Translations under genes and position numbers: made by a program | Origin: Caldinitratiruptor microaerophilus | Lineage (GTDB): Bacteria; Bacillota; Sulfobacillia; Symbiobacteriales; ZC4RG38 | Direction: 5' to 3' | Assembly (NCBI RefSeq): GCF_025999835.1 | Contig: NZ_AP025628.1 | Coordinates: 1,550,001-1,614,000, forward strand | DNA length: 64,000 nucleotides | Shown here: one piece after another, positions 24,369 through 33,242 of the stretch | Layout: every line of letters starts with the position of its first letter | How positions within the stretch are numbered: the stretch's first letter is position 1 | The notes under the pieces: model-generated | The model's input: only the letters and a program-made list of their open reading frames with translations | What the model was told of the DNA's origin: nothing | Databases searched by the model: none

Positions 24369-25109
24369 ATGCGCACGCCCGGCCCCGACGGGCCCCCCGC
24401 CCCGGTGGAGTACCCGGTGACCCTCTACCTGGACGACGAGGAGCACGTCACCGTCCAGGCCACCCCCCTGGACCTGGAGGACTTCGCCATCGGTTATCTC
24501 TACGCCGAAGGGCTCATCGCGGGGCCGGAGGACATCCGGCGCCTGGCCGCGGATCCCGAGCGAGGCCTGATCTGGGTGGACCTCCGGCACCCCGTCGCCG
24601 GCGCGACGGGCCCCGGCGGCCCCAGGCCGGTGCAGGGCGCCGAGCGCGGCGTCCTGCCCGGCGGACTGGACGCCCTCCGGCCCGTGCCGGAGGGCGTCCG
24701 GGTGGCCCGCCGGGACCTCGTGGAGTGGCTGAAGGTCATGGGCCGCTCCACCCCGCTCTACCGCCGGTCGGGCGGGGTGCACGCCGCGATGCTCGTCCAT
24801 GTCCCCTCCGGCGAGCACGTCATCCGGGAGGACATCGGCCGGCACAACGCGGTCGACAAGGTGATCGGCGCCGCGCTGCGGCGCGGCTGGACCGGCCCGG
24901 AGGCCGTCCTGCTCACCTCCGGCCGCATCTCCTTCGAGATGTGCGCACGCCTCGTCCGGTTCGGCGCCGGGCTGGCGGCCAGCCGCACCACCGCCACCGA
25001 CATGGCGGTGGAACTCGCCGGACGGATGGGGGTCGACCTGATCGGCTACCTGCGCGGCGAGCGCGACCTCGCCCTGTTCACGTCAGGGCGCCGGCTCCTG
25101 GACCCCTGA
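24369..25109 (+). CDS. FdhD-like paralogue lacking the cysteine loop
   Basis: 246 residues, clearly FdhD family (VTVQATPLDLEDFAIGYLYAEGLI, GGVHAAMLVHV, REDIGRHNAVDKVIGAALRRGW, TSGRISFEMCARLVRFG). However the region that should hold the catalytic Cys loop reads PVQGAERGVLPGG with no cysteine. It therefore may bind molybdenum cofactor or a partner without transferring sulfur. It is transcribed divergently from fdhD and its end overlaps motB by 27 bases in convergent orientation. The start ATG follows GGGGGG by 5 bases. Confidence 0.88.
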   Translation: MRTPGPDGPPAPVEYPVTLYLDDEEHVTVQATPLDLEDFAIGYLYAEGLIAGPEDIRRLAADPERGLIWVDLRHPVAGATGPGGPRPVQGAERGVLPGGLDALRPVPEGVRVARRDLVEWLKVMGRSTPLYRRSGGVHAAMLVHVPSGEHVIREDIGRHNAVDKVIGAALRRGWTGPEAVLLTSGRISFEMCARLVRFGAGLAASRTTATDMAVELAGRMGVDLIGYLRGERDLALFTSGRRLLDP

Positions 25110-25955
25110 CGGCGCCGCCGGCTCCTGGATCGCCCCGGGCACCGTCTCCTGGCCGGTGGCGGTGACGTGCGTGTCGAGGCCGACCCGGTAGTGCTCGCGC
25201 AGGATCACGATGTCCACCCGGCGGTTGCGGGCCCGCCCCTCCGGGGTCGAGTTGTCGAAGGCCGGCCGGAACTCGGCGTAGCCCACGGCGATGAAACGCC
25301 GGGGGTCCAGCCCCTCCACCTCGGTGAAGTACCGCACGACCTCGGTGGCCCGGCGGACGGACAGTTCCCAGTTCGACGGGAACATGGGCGTGTTGATCGG
25401 CCGGTCGTCCGCCGACCCCTCCACGCTGACGTCGTTGGGGATGCCGCGTAGCCGGTCGGCGATGGCGTGCAGCAGCGGCCGGGCCTCCGGCCGGATCGAC
25501 ACCTCGCCCGGCCCGAAGAGGGCCGTGCCGACCAGGCTCAGCACCACGCCGCGCTCCGACGTGTAGACGGCGAACCGACCCTCGCCTTTCAGGGTGATCG
25601 CCAGGTCGCGGCCCAGCCGCACCAGGGGGTCCTCCTCAGGCAGCGCGCCCGGGGGGACCGCCGCCCCGGCGGTCGGCGGCGCGGCCGGGCGCCCGGGCAG
25701 GACCGGCAGGTCCGCCGGCATGGGCAGCTCGGCGGTGCCCGTGCCGCTGCCGTCCTGACCCGTGGTACCCGGCAGGATCCCGCTGCCGCCGCTGATGGCA
25801 ATCTGCAGTGACCGGGCCAGGGCCGCGTACTTCTGCTTGTCCACGCTGGCCATGGCGAACAACACGATGAAGAAGACCATCAGGAGCGTGATCATGTCCG
25901 CGTAGGTGAGGAGCCAGCGCATGCTGCCTCCGCCGCCGTGTCCGCCGCCCGCCAC
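25083..25955 (-). CDS. motB: Flagellar motor stator protein MotB
   Basis: 290 residues. One N-terminal membrane helix (WLLTYADMITLLMVFFIVLFAMA) carries the proton-binding aspartate of the YADM motif; the C-terminal OmpA/MotB peptidoglycan-binding domain is seen in VEGSADDRPINTPMFPSNWELSVRRATEVVRYF and AEFRPAFDNSTPEGRARNRRVDI. A proline- and glycine-rich linker lies between. It follows motA by 6 bases. GTG 25955 is taken as the start although the ribosome site is weak. Confidence 0.92.
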   Translation of the reverse strand: MAGGGHGGGGSMRWLLTYADMITLLMVFFIVLFAMASVDKQKYAALARSLQIAISGGSGILPGTTGQDGSGTGTAELPMPADLPVLPGRPAAPPTAGAAVPPGALPEEDPLVRLGRDLAITLKGEGRFAVYTSERGVVLSLVGTALFGPGEVSIRPEARPLLHAIADRLRGIPNDVSVEGSADDRPINTPMFPSNWELSVRRATEVVRYFTEVEGLDPRRFIAVGYAEFRPAFDNSTPEGRARNRRVDIVILREHYRVGLDTHVTATGQETVPGAIQEPAAPSGVQEPAP

Positions 25956-25961
25956 CGCGCA

Positions 25962-26822
25962 TCAGTCCCCCTTCGCCGCCGCGGCCGCCTTCGCCGCCCC
26001 GGGAGCGCCGGCGCGCGCCCCCTTGCGGCCACGGGCGGGAGACCCGGACGTGCCGGACGGGGCGGCCTTGTCCCTGGCGTGGTCGACCAGGAAAACCTCG
26101 AGCTTCTCCCGCAGGGCGCCGGGGTTCTCCCCCGTGTGGATGCCCGCCACCCCGACGAGGATCATCTGCCCGGTCTCGACCGCCCGCTGGGCCTGCGCCT
26201 TCACCTTCGCCCCCAGGGGCAGCCAGAACAGGTTCGCCGTGAAGATGCCGTAGAAGGTCGCCATGAAGGCCACGGCGATCGCAGGGCCCAGCTTCTCCGC
26301 CTCCGAGAGGTTGCCGAGCACGTGCACCAGGCCCATCACCGTGCCGATGATCCCCACGGTGGGCGCGTAGCCGCCCGCCTGCTCCAGGATCGCGGCCATC
26401 TCCTCCACCCGGTGCCGCTCGAGCTCCATCTCCTCGAGCAGGCTCTCCCGCACCTTCTGGGGGTCGTTGCCGTCGATCGCCATCCCCAGGCCCCGCCGCA
26501 GGAGCGGGTGGGCGATGGCCGGCAGGCGCTCCTGCAGGGCGAGCACCCCGTCCTTGCGGGCGATCTCGGCCATCTTCACCATGTCCTGGATGAGCGCCCG
26601 GCGGTCCTCGTCCGGCGGCCGGAACGCCCGGGCGATCGCCCGGGGCAGCTGCGCGAAGCTCTTCAGAGGGAAGGTCGTCATGGTGAAGCCGATCGTCCCG
26701 CCCACGACCAGGATGAAGGCGGAGGTGTTCCAGAGCTGCGACACCTCGCCACCGTCCAAGATGATGGAGGTGACGAGCGCCGCGATGGCGACCAGCATGC
26801 CCGCGGGGGTGGCCCAGTCCAA
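25962..26822 (-). CDS. motA: Flagellar motor stator protein MotA
   Basis: About 286 residues with four membrane helices. Features: ATPAGMLVAIAALVTSIILDGG at the start, ILVVGGTIGFTMTTFPLKSF, EQAGGYAPTVGIIGTVMGLVHVL, and MATFYGIFTANLFWLPLG. TTG 26822 is chosen because GGAGGG lies 7 bases before it. The C-terminus has an unusual alanine-, lysine- and arginine-rich tail of about 40 residues. It forms the ion channel with MotB. No other flagellar genes are in the window. Confidence 0.92.
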   Translation of the reverse strand: MDWATPAGMLVAIAALVTSIILDGGEVSQLWNTSAFILVVGGTIGFTMTTFPLKSFAQLPRAIARAFRPPDEDRRALIQDMVKMAEIARKDGVLALQERLPAIAHPLLRRGLGMAIDGNDPQKVRESLLEEMELERHRVEEMAAILEQAGGYAPTVGIIGTVMGLVHVLGNLSEAEKLGPAIAVAFMATFYGIFTANLFWLPLGAKVKAQAQRAVETGQMILVGVAGIHTGENPGALREKLEVFLVDHARDKAAPSGTSGSPARGRKGARAGAPGAAKAAAAAKGD

Positions 26823-26926
26823 GGGGAGACCCTCCTGGATCGTTACGAAGGTGTGACAGGGAGGCGCTGTCTTTTTTATTGCGCCGGCCATGGCAAAGTT
26901 TCCTGCCTTTGGCGTAGGGAATGGAC

Positions 26927-26957
26927 AAAAAAAGCAGCCCGGGGCTCCCCCCCGGGC
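26927..26957 (-). terminator. Rho-independent terminator after the 4-hydroxybutyryl-CoA dehydratase gene
   Basis: Minus-strand stem GCCCGGGG / CCCCGGGC (26957-26937) followed by TGC and seven T residues (26933-26927). It starts about 20 bases after the stop codon at 26979. Confidence 0.9.
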
Positions 26958-26978
26958 CGCCCCACCGGCGTGGAGCCG

Positions 26979-28427
26979 TCAGCGGCCCTCCTCCGTCCCC
27001 ACCCCGGCGATGCGCTCCGCCAGCCGGCGGCGCTTCACCCAGTCGAACAGGCGCTGCACCACGACCTTCTGGGCCTGCGGCGAGCCGGCACCGTGCATGC
27101 ACTCGATGATCGGCGTGGCCCCCGTCATGTTCTCCACCAGCCGCCCCAGGCGGATGCGATCTTCCGCCGGCACGTCGGCCCGGGTCTGGTAGTACTTGCG
27201 GATGAATTGCCCCACCCGCGGGTTGTCCAGTTCCCGCTCGGAGGGCATCGTCGCCACGAACCCGCCGGCGATGTCCTGCGCCAGCCGGGTCACCTCCGGG
27301 TAGTACCGCGCCGTGTTCAGCTTCGCCGTGTTCGCCAGCAGCGGGTTCACGAACGCCGTCCCGCAGGCCAGCTTCGTGCACTCGTAGCTGCACGCCAGCG
27401 CCCCGCCGTACATCGTCTCCACCATGTGGGCCATCTCGGCCAGCTTGTCCCGCACGTGCGACGCCTTCGCCGTGCCCTGCATCTCCGCCAGCGCCAGCGT
27501 CGCCCCGATCAGCACGTCCAGGTTCCCGCTCTTGCACCCGCCGTAGTTCTGCCGGTGGTAGGCGGTGAACCGCTCCACGATCGTCGACGCGAACTCCCAC
27601 TCCCCCAGCAGGAACACCCGCTCGTACGGCACGAACACGTCGTCGAAGATCACCAGCGCCTCCCCGCCCACCACCCCGTACGTCGGGTTCCCCTGGTCGA
27701 TCTTCCCCTCCCACTTCCGGCTGTCGTTCACCTGCCGGCCGAAGACCTGGATCACCCCGGGGGCGTCGGCCGGCACGGCGAACGCCACCGCGTAGTCCTT
27801 GTCCTCCGGCCCCAGCGACTGCCCCGGCAGCACGATGAACTGGTGCGAGTTCACCGCCCCCGTCTGGTGCATCTTCGCGCCCCGGACCACGATCCCGTCC
27901 GACCGACGCTCCACCACCCGCACGAACAGGTCCGGGTCGTGCTGCTCGTGCGGCCGCTTCGAGCGATCGCCCTTCGGGTCGGTCATGGCGCCGCCCGACA
28001 TCAGGTCCCGGTCCTGCGTCTCGATGAGGAAGCGCTTGAACCGCTCGTGGTAGTCCGTGCCGTACTTCTTGTCGACGTCGTGCGTGACGCTGTAGAGCGT
28101 GATCAGCGCGTCCATCCCCACGCAGCGCTGAAAGCAGGTGCCCGTGATCTGCCCGGCCACCCGCAGCATCTTGACCTTCTTGACCAGGTCCTCCTGGTTC
28201 TGCGGGATGTGGGTCCACCGGTTGATCCGGCGGCCCGTGAGGTGCGAGACCGCGGAGGCCAGGTCGGCGTATTCGGGGTCGTGGGCCAGGTCGTAGGTGA
28301 CGGCGGCCGTGTTGACGTGCGGGCGGATGGCCGGGTGATCCACCACGCTCTCCACCCGCTGCCCCATGAAGTAGACCTCGGTCTTCAGCCGGCGCAGGCT
28401 CTCGATGTACTCCGCTCCGGTCATCAT
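26979..28427 (-). CDS. abfD: 4-hydroxybutyryl-CoA dehydratase / vinylacetyl-CoA isomerase
   Basis: 482 residues of the HpaB/AbfD superfamily. The four iron-sulfur ligands specific to AbfD are present: C98 and C102 in GTCFQRCVGMDA, and the pair in YHRQNYGGCKSG (H-x6-C). This separates it from flavin monooxygenases such as HpaB. The enzyme converts 4-hydroxybutyryl-CoA to crotonyl-CoA through a flavin radical. ATG 28427 has GGAGG about 10 bases upstream. It is the last gene of a unit with a LIV-type transporter and a PaaK-like CoA ligase. The physiological role (4-hydroxybutyrate use or a carbon-fixation branch) is not shown here. Confidence 0.88.
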   Translation of the reverse strand: MMTGAEYIESLRRLKTEVYFMGQRVESVVDHPAIRPHVNTAAVTYDLAHDPEYADLASAVSHLTGRRINRWTHIPQNQEDLVKKVKMLRVAGQITGTCFQRCVGMDALITLYSVTHDVDKKYGTDYHERFKRFLIETQDRDLMSGGAMTDPKGDRSKRPHEQHDPDLFVRVVERRSDGIVVRGAKMHQTGAVNSHQFIVLPGQSLGPEDKDYAVAFAVPADAPGVIQVFGRQVNDSRKWEGKIDQGNPTYGVVGGEALVIFDDVFVPYERVFLLGEWEFASTIVERFTAYHRQNYGGCKSGNLDVLIGATLALAEMQGTAKASHVRDKLAEMAHMVETMYGGALACSYECTKLACGTAFVNPLLANTAKLNTARYYPEVTRLAQDIAGGFVATMPSERELDNPRVGQFIRKYYQTRADVPAEDRIRLGRLVENMTGATPIIECMHGAGSPQAQKVVVQRLFDWVKRRRLAERIAGVGTEEGR

Positions 28428-28468
28428 GCTGCGGGGTCCTCCTCTCTCCGGGCAAGCCCCAGGTGCAC

Positions 28469-29179
28469 TTACACCGCCAGGGCGCGGACGACCTCCTCCG
28501 AGCGCGCGCACACCTCCATGGGTCCTTCCAGGAGCACCTGGCCCTTCTGGAGCACATAGCCCCAGTCGGCCACCTGGTTCGCGAAGCCGAGGTTCTGTTC
28601 GGCGAGGAGCATCGTGACCCCTTCCCGCTTCAGGGCCTGCACGACGTCTGCCACCGCCTTCACCATGACCGGCGCCAGCCCCTCCGTCGGCTCGTCCAGG
28701 AGGAGCACCTCCGGGTTGCCCACCAGCGCCCGGGCCACAGCCAAGAGCTGCTGCTCGCCCCCGGACAGGAGCCCGCCCTTGCGCCCCATGAGCCGGCCCA
28801 GGAGGGGGAACAGCTCGAGCACCTTCTCCACCGTCCAGGTGCGGCGCCCTCCCGGGCCAGGCCGGCTGGCGATGGCCAGGTTCTCCTTCACCGTCAGGTC
28901 CGGGAAGATCCGGCGGTCCTCCGGCACGTAGCCGATCCCCAGGCGCGCCAGGGCGGACGGGCGCCGCCCGGTCACGTCCTGCCCGCGCAGGCGCACCTGA
29001 CCGCCGCGCGGCGGCAGGATCCCCATGGCCGCCTTCATGGTCGTCGTCTTCCCGGCCCCGTTGCGGCCGAGGAGGGCGACCACCTTTCCCTTCGGGACCC
29101 GCACGGTGACCCCGAACAGCACCTGGCTGGGGCCGTAGGCGGCCTGCAGGTCCACGATCTCCAGCACCGGCTGCTCCAA
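28469..29179 (-). CDS. livF: Branched-chain amino acid type ABC transporter ATPase LivF
   Basis: 236-residue ATPase: Walker A GRNGAGKTTTMKA, Q-loop region IGYVPEDRRIFPDLTV, signature LLSGGEQQLLAVARAL and Walker B VLLLDEPTEGLAP. The sequence is typical of LivF, which energises uptake of branched-chain or other carboxylic substrates. TTG 29179 follows GGGAGG by 9 bases. The next gene upstream is livG, 52 bases away; downstream is abfD. Confidence 0.93.
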   Translation of the reverse strand: MEQPVLEIVDLQAAYGPSQVLFGVTVRVPKGKVVALLGRNGAGKTTTMKAAMGILPPRGGQVRLRGQDVTGRRPSALARLGIGYVPEDRRIFPDLTVKENLAIASRPGPGGRRTWTVEKVLELFPLLGRLMGRKGGLLSGGEQQLLAVARALVGNPEVLLLDEPTEGLAPVMVKAVADVVQALKREGVTMLLAEQNLGFANQVADWGYVLQKGQVLLEGPMEVCARSEEVVRALAV

Positions 29180-29231
29180 GCTGCGCGTCCTCCCTTTCCG
29201 GCGGCTGCCCCGTGGGTCCCCTCCGCCGCCG

Positions 29232-29975
29232 TCAGTTCCCCAGGAACGCCGCCCTCACGGCCGCGTTGGCCACGACCTCGGCGGCAGTCCCCTCGGTGAG
29301 CACCTGGCCCTGGTGCAGGACCGTGATGCGGTCCGCCGTGGCCAGGACGGCGTCGACGTCATGTTCGGACAGGATGACCGTCTTCCCCTGGTCGCGGGCC
29401 AGCCAGCGGATGAGGTCGAGGATGCCCGTCCGCTCGGCCGGCGCCAGGCCCGCCAGGGGCTCGTCGAGGATCAGCACGCGGGGCTCCACCGCCAGGGCAA
29501 TGGCGATGTCGAGCCGCTTCTGATCGCCGTAGGGGAGGGTGCGGGCGGGGGCGTCCGCCCACGCCCCGAGGCCGACCGCCTCGAGGACCTCGAGCGCCCG
29601 CCGGCGCTCCGCCGCATAGCCGGCCACGTGCCGCCAGAGCCGCCGCGCGTGGCCGGCCCGGGCCAGCACCGCGGCCAGCACGTTCTCCAGGACGGTGAGC
29701 CCCAGAAAGGCGTTCGAGCGCTGGAACGATCGCCCGAGGCCGGCCCGCGCGAGGCGGGGCGCCGTCCATCCGGTCACGTCGCGGCCCAGGAGGGTGACCG
29801 TGCCCCCGTCAGGCAGGATCCAGCCGCTCAGGAGGTCGAAGCAGGTGCTCTTCCCCGCCCCGTTGGGGCCGATGACGGCGCGGATCTCCCCGTCCTCCAC
29901 GTCCAGGCTCACGCCGCCCACGGCCACCACGCCGCCGAACGCCTTGCGCAGGTCACGCGCGGACAGGACGGTCAT
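29232..29975 (-). CDS. livG: LIV-type ABC transporter ATPase LivG
   Basis: 247 residues: Walker A GPNGAGKSTCFDLLSG, SFQRSNAFLGLTVLENV (LivG-specific), Walker B VLILDEPLAGLAPAER and the H-loop SEHDVDAVL. The signature LPYGDQKRLDIAIAL replaces LSGGQ, as is normal for LivG. It overlaps livM by 23 bases, supporting coupled expression. Confidence 0.93.
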   Translation of the reverse strand: MTVLSARDLRKAFGGVVAVGGVSLDVEDGEIRAVIGPNGAGKSTCFDLLSGWILPDGGTVTLLGRDVTGWTAPRLARAGLGRSFQRSNAFLGLTVLENVLAAVLARAGHARRLWRHVAGYAAERRRALEVLEAVGLGAWADAPARTLPYGDQKRLDIAIALAVEPRVLILDEPLAGLAPAERTGILDLIRWLARDQGKTVILSEHDVDAVLATADRITVLHQGQVLTEGTAAEVVANAAVRAAFLGN

Positions 29976-30924
29976 GGCTCGCCCCCCTTCCGGCCAGCCG
30001 CTCCGCCAGGGCGGCGAGGCCCCCCGTGACCCCTCCGGGGAAGAACACGAGGACGATCAGGATGAGTCCGAGCGTGAGCGACCAGTACTCCCAGATGCGC
30101 CGGATGTACGTCTGCAGCCCCAGGTACACCAGGGCGCCCACGGCCGGCCCGAGGAAGCTGCCGTGGCCGCCGAGGATCGCCACCGCCACCGCGTCCGCCG
30201 ACTGGCCCCAGTGCACCACCGTGGGAAACACGCTGTGCTGGTACCAGGTGCGCATCGCGCCGGCCACCCCGGCGATGGCGGCCGCGATCACGAAAGCGGC
30301 GAGCTGGTGCCGGCGGATCTCGACGCCCAGGAAGGCCGTGCGCTTCGGGTTCTCCCGGATCGCCCGCAGGGCCAGGCCGAAGGGCGAGTTGACCACCCGC
30401 CACAGCACGTAGAGCCCGGCCGCCAGCACGACCAGGGTGAGGCGGTAGAATGCGCCCGGCGAGGCGAAGGAGAGCGGGCCGATCGAGGCGGCGGGCAGCC
30501 CCACGATGCCCGTGTCCCCGTTCGTGAGGCTGTACCAGCGCGCGGCCAGTGCGTAGAGCATCTGGCCGAAGGCGAGCGTCAGCATCGTGAAGTACACCTG
30601 CGACAGGCGCACGACGAAGAACCCGATCACCAGGCCCGCCAGCGCGGCCGCCAGCGCCGCCAGGGCCGTGGTCCCGAGGAAGGAAGCCAGCCCGGCCTTC
30701 TTCACCAAGAGCGCCACGGCATAGCCGCCGACCCCGTAGAACGCGGCGTGCCCGAGCGAGAGCATGCCGCCGTACCCCAGGAGCAGGTTGAAGCTGGTCG
30801 CGTAGAGCGCCAGGATGGCGGCCTCCGTGGCCAGCTGAACCGCGTACGCGGAGCCGAACGCCGGCACGAGCCAGAGGATGGCCAGGGTGGCCGCCCCGAG
30901 GCCGACTTGCACCGCCCGACCCAC
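29953..30924 (-). CDS. livM: LIV-type ABC transporter permease LivM
   Basis: 323-residue inner-membrane permease with about nine hydrophobic helices. Family features include ATSFNLLLGYGGMLSLGHAAFYGVGGYA, the coupling segment RAIRENPKRTAFLGV (EAA-like loop), and GHGSFLGPAVGALVYLGLQTYIR. It pairs with LivH to make the channel. The gap to livH is one base. Confidence 0.92.
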   Translation of the reverse strand: MGRAVQVGLGAATLAILWLVPAFGSAYAVQLATEAAILALYATSFNLLLGYGGMLSLGHAAFYGVGGYAVALLVKKAGLASFLGTTALAALAAALAGLVIGFFVVRLSQVYFTMLTLAFGQMLYALAARWYSLTNGDTGIVGLPAASIGPLSFASPGAFYRLTLVVLAAGLYVLWRVVNSPFGLALRAIRENPKRTAFLGVEIRRHQLAAFVIAAAIAGVAGAMRTWYQHSVFPTVVHWGQSADAVAVAILGGHGSFLGPAVGALVYLGLQTYIRRIWEYWSLTLGLILIVLVFFPGGVTGGLAALAERLAGRGASHDRPVRA

Positions 30925-30925
30925 G

Positions 30926-31798
30926 TCAATTCCTCCCCACCGGCGGCACCCCGAGGAGTCCCCAGGGCCGGACGATCAGGATGACGGCCATGGTCAGGTA
31001 CACGAGCGCCAGCTCGAACACCGGGAAGTAGGCGATCCCGAACGAGCGCAGGAGGCCGATGAACACCGCCCCCACGAGCGCCCCCCAGATGCTGCCGAGC
31101 CCGCCCACCACCACGACGATGAACGCCTCGATCACGACCTCCACCGCGAAGCCGGGCGAGACCGTCTGAATCGGCAGGATCAGGGCCCCGGCGAGGCCGG
31201 CGAGGGCGCTCCCGGCGGCGAACACGGCCGCGCCCAGGGCCGGGACGCTGTACCCCAGCGCCTCGGTCATCTCCCGGTCCGCCGACGCCGCCCGGATCAC
31301 GGCCCCCACCCGGGTGCGGTAGAGCACGACCCACAGCAGCACCGCCACCGCGGCGGCGATCGCCATCAGCGCCAAGTAATAGGAAGGAAAGAGCGCCGAG
31401 CCCACCTGCACCGGCCCGGCGAAAGGGGGCGGGAACGAGAGGGACTTGTAGTCGCGGCCCCAGATGAGCTTGACCGCGTCCTCGGACACCAGGACGAGCC
31501 CGTAGGTCAGGAGGATCTGGTACAGCTCTTCCCGGGCGTAGAGAAAGCGCAGGAGCCCGCGCTCCAGGGCGATGCCCAGGGCTGCGAGCACGGCGAGCGC
31601 CGCCAGCGTGCCCACCCAGAACCTCCCGGTCACCCCGCCGGCCGCCGCGAAGGCCACGTACGCCCCCAGCATGGCCAGGGACCCGTGGGCGAAGTTCACG
31701 ATCCGCATGACCCCGAAGATGAGGTTCAGCCCCGTCGACAGCAGGAACAGGAAGGACGCGAAGGTGAGCCCGTTGAGCACCTGCAAGACGAGTGCCAC
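30926..31798 (-). CDS. livH: LIV-type ABC transporter permease LivH
   Basis: 290-residue permease. Motifs: LLSTGLNLIFGVMRIVNFAHGSLAMLGAY, the coupling loop RTRVGAVIRAASADREMTEALG, and VVVGGLGSIWGALVGAVFIGLL. About eight membrane helices are apparent. It follows the binding-protein gene after a GC-rich hairpin that may reduce expression of the membrane genes. Confidence 0.92.
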   Translation of the reverse strand: MALVLQVLNGLTFASFLFLLSTGLNLIFGVMRIVNFAHGSLAMLGAYVAFAAAGGVTGRFWVGTLAALAVLAALGIALERGLLRFLYAREELYQILLTYGLVLVSEDAVKLIWGRDYKSLSFPPPFAGPVQVGSALFPSYYLALMAIAAAVAVLLWVVLYRTRVGAVIRAASADREMTEALGYSVPALGAAVFAAGSALAGLAGALILPIQTVSPGFAVEVVIEAFIVVVVGGLGSIWGALVGAVFIGLLRSFGIAYFPVFELALVYLTMAVILIVRPWGLLGVPPVGRN

Positions 31799-31824
31799 TG
31801 CGGCACCTCCTGGGACGACGAACC

Positions 31825-31858
31825 GGGGCCGGCACGCGGGCCGGGGACGGCCGGCCCC
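31825..31858 (-). terminator. Hairpin between livJ and livH, probable partial terminator
   Basis: Perfect 9-base arms GGGGCCGGC (31825-31833) and GCCGGCCCC (31850-31858) lie in the 87-base gap after the binding-protein gene. Such hairpins commonly allow more binding protein than permease to be made. No T-run follows. Confidence 0.5.
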
Positions 31859-31885
31859 GCCCCCGGCCCGCGCCCCTCACCCCGT

Positions 31886-33193
31886 TCAGCGCTTGTTCTG
31901 CGGCGGATAGGTCACGTCGGCCGCCGGCACGACGGTGATCCGGTCGAGGATGGCGAACGGGTACTGGTCGGTGTGCTTGGTGTAGCCCCAGACGAGGTCC
32001 TCGAAGACCTGGTGGTCCTCGGGGCGGATCGTCTTCTTGCCCTCCGGAGCGTCGAAGGAGAGGCCCTCGAGCGCCTTGACCACGGCGTCGGCGTCGGTGG
32101 TGCCGGCCTTCTCGACCGCCGCCTTGTACATGTAGAGCGCCGCATAGCCTTCCTGGGCCACGTAATCCGGGTACTCCTTGAAGCGCTCGTAGTACGCCTT
32201 CACGAAGTTCTTGTTCCGCTCGGTCTCCGGGTACAGGAACCAGTAGCGGGTGGAGACCAGCAGGTTCTCGGGCATGTCCTTGCCCAGCGGGACCAGGACC
32301 GAAAGCGAGGCGCCGACGGGGTCGACGAAGAGCTTCACCTTGTCGAAGAAGCCGAAGCCCTTCGCCTGCCGGATGAAGGTCACCAGGTCGCCGCCCCAGA
32401 TCACCGAGAAGACGGCCTCGGGCTGGGCGTTCAGGATGGACGTGATGTGGCTGGTGTAGTCGGGGGCGTTGAAGGGCGGCCAGGCCTCGCCCACGACCTC
32501 CACGTCGGGCTTGAGCTGCTTCAGCCGGGTGATGAAGTCCTGCCATGAGACGCGCCCGAACTCGTAGTCAGGCCCGATGTTGGCCCAGCGCTTGTAAGGC
32601 AGCTTCGCGGCGAGGGCCGCCGCGGCCCATGCGTCCATCCGGGCGTCGTTGTTCACCCGGAACACGTACGGGTTCCAGGCCTCGCCCACCAGCTTCGGGG
32701 TGGCGGCGTGGGTGACCAGCAGGGGCTTCTTCAGCTCGCCGACCACCTGGGCGACGTTGAGGACGCTGGAGCTGGAGTCGACCCCGATGAGGGCGTCCAC
32801 CTTCTCGTCCAGGATGAGGCGCCGGGCCTCCTGGGCCGCCACGTCCGGCTTGCCCTGCTCGTCGATCACCTTCACCTCGACCGGCCGGCCGAGGATGCCG
32901 CCCTGCTTGTTGATCTCTTCGGCGGCGAACTGGAGCCCCTGGCTGCCCGCCTTGCCGTAGAGCGCCAGGCGGCCGGAAAGGATGTACAGGGCGCCGATCT
33001 TGATCGGCTGGGCCTGCTGCTGGCCGCCCCCCGCGCCGCCACCCGACGGCTGGGCGGCCGCCGGCTGCTGCTGTGCACCGCCCGCGGGCTGGGAAGACGT
33101 CCCCGCCCCTTGCCCACCGCAGCCGGCCGCCAGGGCCACCAGCCCCAGCGCCAGCACGAGGGCCAGCCGGCGCGTCAGACCTGTTCGAGACAC
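31886..33193 (-). CDS. livJ: LIV-type substrate-binding lipoprotein
   Basis: 435 residues with a lipoprotein signal (lipobox LAAGC, Cys25) and a proline/glutamine/glycine-rich linker. A periplasmic-binding-protein fold starts at IKIGALYILSGRLALYGKAGSQGL. GTG 33193 has GGGGAGGT 6 bases upstream. The family binds amino acids but also aromatic acids and short amides; the ligand cannot be told from sequence. Being co-transcribed with a CoA ligase and AbfD, it may import a carboxylic acid used by those enzymes. Confidence 0.9.
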   Translation of the reverse strand: MSRTGLTRRLALVLALGLVALAAGCGGQGAGTSSQPAGGAQQQPAAAQPSGGGAGGGQQQAQPIKIGALYILSGRLALYGKAGSQGLQFAAEEINKQGGILGRPVEVKVIDEQGKPDVAAQEARRLILDEKVDALIGVDSSSSVLNVAQVVGELKKPLLVTHAATPKLVGEAWNPYVFRVNNDARMDAWAAAALAAKLPYKRWANIGPDYEFGRVSWQDFITRLKQLKPDVEVVGEAWPPFNAPDYTSHITSILNAQPEAVFSVIWGGDLVTFIRQAKGFGFFDKVKLFVDPVGASLSVLVPLGKDMPENLLVSTRYWFLYPETERNKNFVKAYYERFKEYPDYVAQEGYAALYMYKAAVEKAGTTDADAVVKALEGLSFDAPEGKKTIRPEDHQVFEDLVWGYTKHTDQYPFAILDRITVVPAADVTYPPQNKR

Positions 33194-33242
33194 TTCGCGA
33201 CCTCCCCTTTCTTCGCTGTGCCTGCGCGGGGCGCAGGCCGGT

